Part shown: positions 59,964-64,000 of the stretch, piece by piece | How positions within the stretch are numbered: position 1 is the stretch's first letter | How the letters are laid out: each line of letters opens with the position of its first letter | NCBI RefSeq assembly: GCF_009857135.1 | Contig: NZ_CP047318.1 | Coordinates: 6,882,001 to 6,946,000 of the forward strand | DNA: 64,000 nucleotides | Source: Streptomyces sp. HM190 | GTDB lineage: Bacteria > Actinomycetota > Actinomycetes > Streptomycetales > Streptomycetaceae | Direction: 5' to 3' | The notes under the pieces: model-generated | The model's database searches: none | Told to the model about the DNA's origin: nothing | Seen by the model: only the letters and a program-made list of their open reading frames with translations | Program-made: the position numbers and the translations under genes

Positions 59964-61187
59964 GTGGACCGTGAACTGCATGTCAGGCTCGACGAGTTGC
60001 AGCGGGATCCGTATCCGCACTACGCGCGGGCGCGGGCGGCGGCGGGCCTCACGTATGTGCCGGAGCTGGACTCGTGGCTGGTGGCCCGGGACGCGGACGT
60101 GCGGGAGGTGCTGCGGCGGCCGGAGGACTTCTCGTCGGCCAACGCGCTGCGCCCCGACGTGATGCCCGCGCCCGCCGCGCTGACCGTGCTCGCCGCGGGC
60201 TTCGGCGGGCGGCAGGTCGTCGTGACCGCGGACGGGGCCACGCACCAGGCGCTGCGGGCGCCCCTCCTGCGCGGCCTGTCGCCCGCGCGGGTCGGCGCCG
60301 TCCTCCCGTACGCCGCCGAGCGGGCCGCCGCGCTCGTCGACGGCTTCGCGAAGGACGGCCGGGTCGAGCTGATGGCCGCCTACGCCGGGAAGCTGCCCGG
60401 CGACGTCATCGGGCGCCTCGTCGGGTTCGACCCGGCGGACGTACCGGCCCTGGTGCACGGAGGCCACCGGCTCGCAGAACTGCTCTTCCGGCCCCTGCCG
60501 CAGGCCGAGCAGATCGCCGCCGCCGAGGACGTGGTGGCGATGTCCCACCGTGTCGACGCGTTCGTCCGCGCCCGCCGTGCCGACCCTCGTGAGGACCTGG
60601 CCACCGAACTCATCACCTCCGTCGCCGGGCCGGGCGACGGCGAGCTGACGCTCGGCCAACGCCACGAGCTGGTGGCCCATCTGCAGAACCTGCTCCTCGC
60701 CGGGCACCTGACGACCACGGCCCTCATCGGCACGACCCTGCTGCACCTGCTGCGCCACCCCCGCCAGTGGAAGGTGCTGTGCGAGCGCCCCGACCGCGTC
60801 CCGGCCGCCGTCGAGGAGGCCGCCCGGTACGACACCGCCCTGCAGGGCTTCCGCCGGGTCACCACCCGAGCGGTCACCCTCGCGGGCACCGAACTGCCCG
60901 CCGGATCGCCGCTGTTCCTCGCCTTCGGCGGAGCCAACCGCGACGCCTCCCGCCACCCCGGCCCCGACGACTTCGACATCACCCGCACCGCCGCCGCCCG
61001 CCACCTGTCCTTCGGCCTCGGCGTCCAGGCCTGCCCCGGCTCCACACTCGCCCGCGAACAACTCCGCATCACCCTCGAACTACTGACCCGCCGGCTCCCC
61101 GGTCTGCGCCTCGCGGACGACCAGCGCGTCGTCATGCGGCCGACCCTCATCCACCGCTCCCCGGAGTCCCTCGACCTCGTCTGGTGA
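59964..61187 (+). CDS. Cytochrome P450
   Basis: Encodes 407 residues from a GTG at 59964 (GGAAGG upstream), the usual size of a soluble bacterial P450. The heme motif is FGLGVQACPG with the thiolate ligand Cys357. The K-helix ExxR is Glu285-Ala-Ala-Arg288. The I-helix reads LLLAGHLTTTAL at about 243-254: the usual acidic residue of AGHE/DTT is Leu249. This loss could change proton delivery to oxygen. No ferredoxin or biosynthetic cluster is adjacent, so the substrate is unknown. It converges on the Gfo/Idh/MocA gene. Confidence 0.92.
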   Translation: MDRELHVRLDELQRDPYPHYARARAAAGLTYVPELDSWLVARDADVREVLRRPEDFSSANALRPDVMPAPAALTVLAAGFGGRQVVVTADGATHQALRAPLLRGLSPARVGAVLPYAAERAAALVDGFAKDGRVELMAAYAGKLPGDVIGRLVGFDPADVPALVHGGHRLAELLFRPLPQAEQIAAAEDVVAMSHRVDAFVRARRADPREDLATELITSVAGPGDGELTLGQRHELVAHLQNLLLAGHLTTTALIGTTLLHLLRHPRQWKVLCERPDRVPAAVEEAARYDTALQGFRRVTTRAVTLAGTELPAGSPLFLAFGGANRDASRHPGPDDFDITRTAAARHLSFGLGVQACPGSTLAREQLRITLELLTRRLPGLRLADDQRVVMRPTLIHRSPESLDLVW

Positions 61188-61229
61188 CGTCCCCCACGGC
61201 ACGGGGGAGGCCCCACGCTCCCCGCCGGC

Positions 61230-62579
61230 TCACACGTCCAGCACCTCCCGCGCGGCCACCGGCGCCCCCGTTTCCAGCGACCGGTTCGCCGCCAGGCCCG
61301 TCACCAGGGACCTCGCCCCGTCCACCGCGTCCGCCGCGCGGCCCAGCGCGTCGGGGGCGCGGTCCCCGAACAGGTCGGCCAGCATCCGTACGTCCCCGCC
61401 GCCGTGCCCGCCCTCGCCCGTCGCGACCTCCACCGCACGCGGCCGCTCCCAGAACCGGCGTACGAGCAGCTCGGTCCGTCCCGCCTCGTCGGCGGTCTCC
61501 GCGCCGTGCAGGACGGGGCTCGCCCCGGTGACCCGGACGTGCGGGCGGGTCCACGTCGACTCCTCCACCAGCAGCTCCAGACGGCCCTCGCTGCCGTTGA
61601 AGGCGATGCGGTAGCCCTCCCAGGGCGCGTACGCCGTCAGGTGGTACGTCAGGGTCGCCCCGGACGCGTAGCGCACGAGGACCGCCATGTCGTCCTCGAT
61701 GGTGACGCCGGGCCCGAAGACGTTCCGGTCGCGGTGGTAGCCGTCCTCCCGCTCGGCGTCCAGGTAGAGCGCGCTGAGGACCGGGGAGTCCTCGAGGTGC
61801 AGCGCGAAGGGGTCGCCCTCGGCGGCGGGGGAGCCGTGGGCGCGGTCGTAGTCGCGGGCGAGACCCCGGCGCCTGCCCGCCTCGTCGCCGTAGAAGAACA
61901 GGCCGCCCTGGGCGAAGACGGTCTCGGGGCGGGTGCCGAGCCACCAGTTGACCAGGTCGAAGTGGTGGGTCGACTTGTGGACCAGCAGCCCGCCCGAGTT
62001 CGCCCTGTCGCGGTGCCAGCGGCGGAAGTAGTCGGCGCCGTGCCGCAGATCGAGCAGCCACTCGAAGTGCACCGAGCCGACCTCGCCGATCTCACCGCTC
62101 GCGAGCAGTTCCCGTATCGCCGAGTGCACAGGGTTGTAGCGGTAGTTGAAGGCGACCCGCACCTCGCGGCCCGTCCGGCGGCGCGCGTCCAGCACGCGGC
62201 GGGCGCGCTCGGCGTCGGTGGTCATCGGTTTCTCGGTGACGACGTCGCAGCCCGCCTCCAGCGCCCGCACGATGTAGTGGTCGTGGGAGCGGTCCACACC
62301 GCACACCACCACCAGGTCGACCCGCTCGCGGCGCAGCATCTCCTCGAACTCCGCGGCGGCGTAGGCGGGTACGGGTGCGCGGCCGGGGTGGTCGGCGGCG
62401 ATCCAGGTGTTGTGGACGGCCATGCGGTGCGCGTTGGTGTCGCAGAGGCCGACGAGATCGATCCGGTCCGCGAAGGGGCCCGTCAGCGCCTCGGTGAACA
62501 TCCGTGCGCGCGCGCCGAGTCCGACGACGGCGGCACGGCGGCTTCCCACGGAGGCGGTGCAGGGGTCTTGTTGTGACAT
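61230..62579 (-). CDS. Gfo/Idh/MocA-family NAD(P)-dependent sugar oxidoreductase
   Basis: Encodes 449 residues from the ATG at 62579 with GGAAGG five bases upstream. The Rossmann motif RRAAVVGLGARARMFTEALT is near residue 14. The family motif VVTEKPMTTDAERARRVLDA holds the catalytic Lys of EKP near residue 115, and NSGGLLVHKSTHHFDLVNWW near 195 has the conserved His pair. It oxidises or reduces a sugar or inositol-like substrate. Divergent from a sugar ABC transporter gene, with a LacI-type operator between them, so both probably serve uptake and use of the same sugar. Confidence 0.88.
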   Translation of the reverse strand: MSQQDPCTASVGSRRAAVVGLGARARMFTEALTGPFADRIDLVGLCDTNAHRMAVHNTWIAADHPGRAPVPAYAAAEFEEMLRRERVDLVVVCGVDRSHDHYIVRALEAGCDVVTEKPMTTDAERARRVLDARRRTGREVRVAFNYRYNPVHSAIRELLASGEIGEVGSVHFEWLLDLRHGADYFRRWHRDRANSGGLLVHKSTHHFDLVNWWLGTRPETVFAQGGLFFYGDEAGRRRGLARDYDRAHGSPAAEGDPFALHLEDSPVLSALYLDAEREDGYHRDRNVFGPGVTIEDDMAVLVRYASGATLTYHLTAYAPWEGYRIAFNGSEGRLELLVEESTWTRPHVRVTGASPVLHGAETADEAGRTELLVRRFWERPRAVEVATGEGGHGGGDVRMLADLFGDRAPDALGRAADAVDGARSLVTGLAANRSLETGAPVAAREVLDV

Positions 62580-62610
62580 CCGGACCTTCCCTAGGGTCTC
62601 GTGCGGGGGG

Positions 62611-62624
62611 TGGAAGCGCTTTCT
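62611..62624. promoter_or_regulatory. Candidate LacI-type operator, copy 3
   Basis: TGGAAGCGCTTTCT, reverse complement AGAAAGCGCTTCCA, between the divergent oxidoreductase and sugar-binding-protein genes. It shares the core AGAAAGCGCT with 10617 and 15141, almost 50 kb away. Confidence 0.62.
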
Positions 62625-62645
62625 CGTGAAAGAGGTGACCCACTC

Positions 62646-63932
62646 ATGCCCGGAAACAGGACGGGGAAGTCCTCCGCGACGGCCGTGGTCCTCGCTCTGT
62701 GCGCGGTGCTCGGCGGCTGCTCGGACCCACCGGAGCCGGGCGGCGACGGCCGGGTCGTCCTGCGCTACACCTGGTGGGGCAACCCCGACCGGGCGGCGAG
62801 AACCCAGCAGGCCGTCGACCTCTTCGAGAAGAAGCACCCCGGCGTCGAGGTGCAGACCTCGTTCTCCGGCTACGACGCCTACAAGCAGAAGCTGGCCACC
62901 CAGGCCGCCGGCGGCGACGCCCCCGACGTCATGCAGCTCGACTACCGCATGATCGACCAGTACGCCTCCGGGGGCGTCCTGCTGGACTTCGCCGAGCAGC
63001 GGGCCGCCCTCGACACCGACGCGTTCGACACGGGACTCCTCGCCACCGGGAAGGTCGACGGCAGGCAGTTCGCGATCCCGCAGGCCCGCGGCACCGAGAC
63101 CGTCGTGTACGACGCGAAGCAGTGGAAGGCCGCCGGGGTCGCCCCGCCCCAAGAGGGCTGGACCTGGAAAGACTGGGCCGACACCATGCGGGAGCTGGCA
63201 CGCAGGACCGGCAGGCCGGGCGGGACGGACCCCGGCTGGAGCGAGGACGCCTTCGAGGTCTGGCTGCGCGGCCGCGGCAAGGCCCTCTACACCGAGGACC
63301 GGCGACTCGGCTTCACCGCCGACGACCTGACCCGCTACTGGACGTTCACCGACCGGCTCCGCCGGGAGGGCGCCGTCTCGCCCGCCGAGGAGACCACCCA
63401 GCTCGACGGCACGGTGGAGAACACCCCGCTCGGCCGCGGCAGGGCCCTCTCCGACAACAACTGGGACGCGCCCGCCGGCGGCTACCTCGGCCTCCTCCCC
63501 GACGGCGAGGTCGCCCTCGCGCCGATGCCCTCGGGCGAGGACGGCACACCGGGCCAGTACTTCAAGCCGTCGATGTTCCTGGGTGTGGCCGCCGACACGA
63601 GTCACCCCGAGGAGTCCGTCCGGCTCGTCGACTTCATGCTGAACGACCCCGGGGCCGCGAAGATCCTCGGCGCCACCCGCGGCATCCCCGTCAACGAGAC
63701 CCTCCGCGAGGAGATCGCCCCCGACCTCAAGGACTTCGACCGGACCATCTACGACTACCAGGCTTCCCTGGAGGGCGAGTTGAAGGCGCCGCCCCAGGCG
63801 CCACCCTCCGGCGACAGCGCCCTGCAGACCACCTTCCAGCGCGACTACGACCAGGTGTCGTACGAGCGGATGTCCCCCCGGGAGGCCGCCGAGGACTACG
63901 TCACCGAGGCGAAGGCGGAGCTGAGGTCATGA
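62646..63932 (+). CDS. Sugar ABC transporter solute-binding lipoprotein
   Basis: Encodes 428 residues from the ATG at 62646. A short signal peptide ends in a lipobox (AVLGGC near residue 25). The mature part has the CUT1 family-1 pattern: VLRYTWWGNPDRAARTQQAV, HPGVEVQTSFSGYDAYKQKL, GDAPDVMQLDYRMIDQYASG, and PAGGYLGLLPDGEVALAPMP. Its stop overlaps the start of the next gene (ATGA), which should be the permease. The operator at 62611 and the divergent oxidoreductase suggest induction by the imported sugar, possibly a pectin- or arabinogalactan-derived one. Confidence 0.92.
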   Translation: MPGNRTGKSSATAVVLALCAVLGGCSDPPEPGGDGRVVLRYTWWGNPDRAARTQQAVDLFEKKHPGVEVQTSFSGYDAYKQKLATQAAGGDAPDVMQLDYRMIDQYASGGVLLDFAEQRAALDTDAFDTGLLATGKVDGRQFAIPQARGTETVVYDAKQWKAAGVAPPQEGWTWKDWADTMRELARRTGRPGGTDPGWSEDAFEVWLRGRGKALYTEDRRLGFTADDLTRYWTFTDRLRREGAVSPAEETTQLDGTVENTPLGRGRALSDNNWDAPAGGYLGLLPDGEVALAPMPSGEDGTPGQYFKPSMFLGVAADTSHPEESVRLVDFMLNDPGAAKILGATRGIPVNETLREEIAPDLKDFDRTIYDYQASLEGELKAPPQAPPSGDSALQTTFQRDYDQVSYERMSPREAAEDYVTEAKAELRS

Positions 63933-64000
63933 CCACCCCCCACACGCCGACGACCGTACGCGGCGAGGGCGCCGCACCGCCCGCCCGGCCCGCCCGCAGG
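63929..64000 (+). CDS. Start of a gene, probably a sugar ABC permease (cut by the window end)
   Basis: An ATG at 63929 overlaps the TGA of the binding-protein gene. The 24 visible codons (MTTPHTPTTVRGEGAAPPAR) are a polar N-terminal lead like those that precede the first helix in MalF-type permeases. Identity rests on operon position only. Confidence 0.6.
   Translation, partial: MTTPHTPTTVRGEGAAPPARPARR

Noticed and set aside
59964..61187. Secondary-metabolite gene cluster around the P450
   Set aside because: No synthase, tailoring set, ferredoxin or resistance gene is adjacent; neighbours are a SRPBCC gene and a sugar oxidoreductase in separate units.
61230..63605. A 791-codon minus-strand frame extending the Gfo/Idh/MocA gene upstream
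   Set aside because: The extra N-terminal part is antisense to the intact sugar-binding-protein gene, and the ATG at 62579 has a GGAAGG ribosome site and the expected Rossmann motif distance.
1..64000. tRNA, rRNA, riboswitch or plasmid/phage integration site
   Set aside because: No cloverleaf with a TTCRA-type T-loop, no rRNA-like sequence, no integrase gene and no flanking att-like repeats were seen by eye; weak structured RNAs could still be missed without a covariance search.

Overview
The window is a Streptomyces-type chromosome segment: very high G+C, strong third-position G/C bias with long antisense shadow frames, GTG/TTG starts, purine-rich Shine-Dalgarno sites, and families typical of the genus (DUF6480-like, DUF4383, DUF2637, ROK, PucR, AldO, and a transposase of a streptomycete type). 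No rRNA, tRNA or CRISPR array was found.

Layout. 1-6.5 kb: a broken gene end, two small membrane proteins, an FeS-type photolyase, an FAD oxidoreductase, and AraC and TetR regulators; the TetR gene has a 10-bp-arm inverted repeat in its promoter. 6.8-10 kb: homocysteine S-methyltransferase divergent from an APC permease, then a frameshifted GNAT gene. 10.2-18.2 kb: a plant cell-wall locus for rhamnogalacturonan-I and arabinogalactan (two GH43 enzymes, one with CBM13; PL4 rhamnogalacturonan lyase; rhamnogalacturonan acetylesterase; a DUF2264 protein; a decayed secreted beta-helix gene). The same AGAAAGCGCT operator core lies before this locus, inside it, and before a second sugar-uptake locus at 62.6 kb, which suggests one LacI-type regulon whose regulator is outside the window.

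18.9-47.9 kb is bounded by two apparently identical 1,593-bp insertion sequences in direct orientation, 27,360 bp apart, each with its own 4-bp target duplication. Between them lie a GH2 beta-galactosidase/ABC sugar operon with a ROK regulator, alditol oxidase, a 2-hydroxyacid dehydrogenase, a radical SAM protein with a CX8CX2C motif, a membrane protein that joins sigma-like and anti-sigma-like cytoplasmic parts to an external CBM2, RsgA, an alkylation-repair pair (Ada/AlkA fusion plus Ogt), a degenerate PP2C protein, an RsbW-like ATPase, a DUF2637 protein, a FhuF-like reductase behind an iron box, and a GntR regulator. Three ~170-185-bp palindromic repeats sit exactly on stop codons here (35.64, 42.42 and 46.11 kb), and both insertion sequences landed at the end of such a palindrome.

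48-58 kb is a purine catabolism locus: PucR regulator, three-subunit xanthine dehydrogenase, NCS2 purine permease and XdhC maturation factor. 58-64 kb holds a glycine-rich membrane protein, a SRPBCC protein, a cytochrome P450 with an altered I-helix motif, a Gfo/Idh/MocA oxidoreductase, and a divergent sugar ABC operon that runs off the window end.
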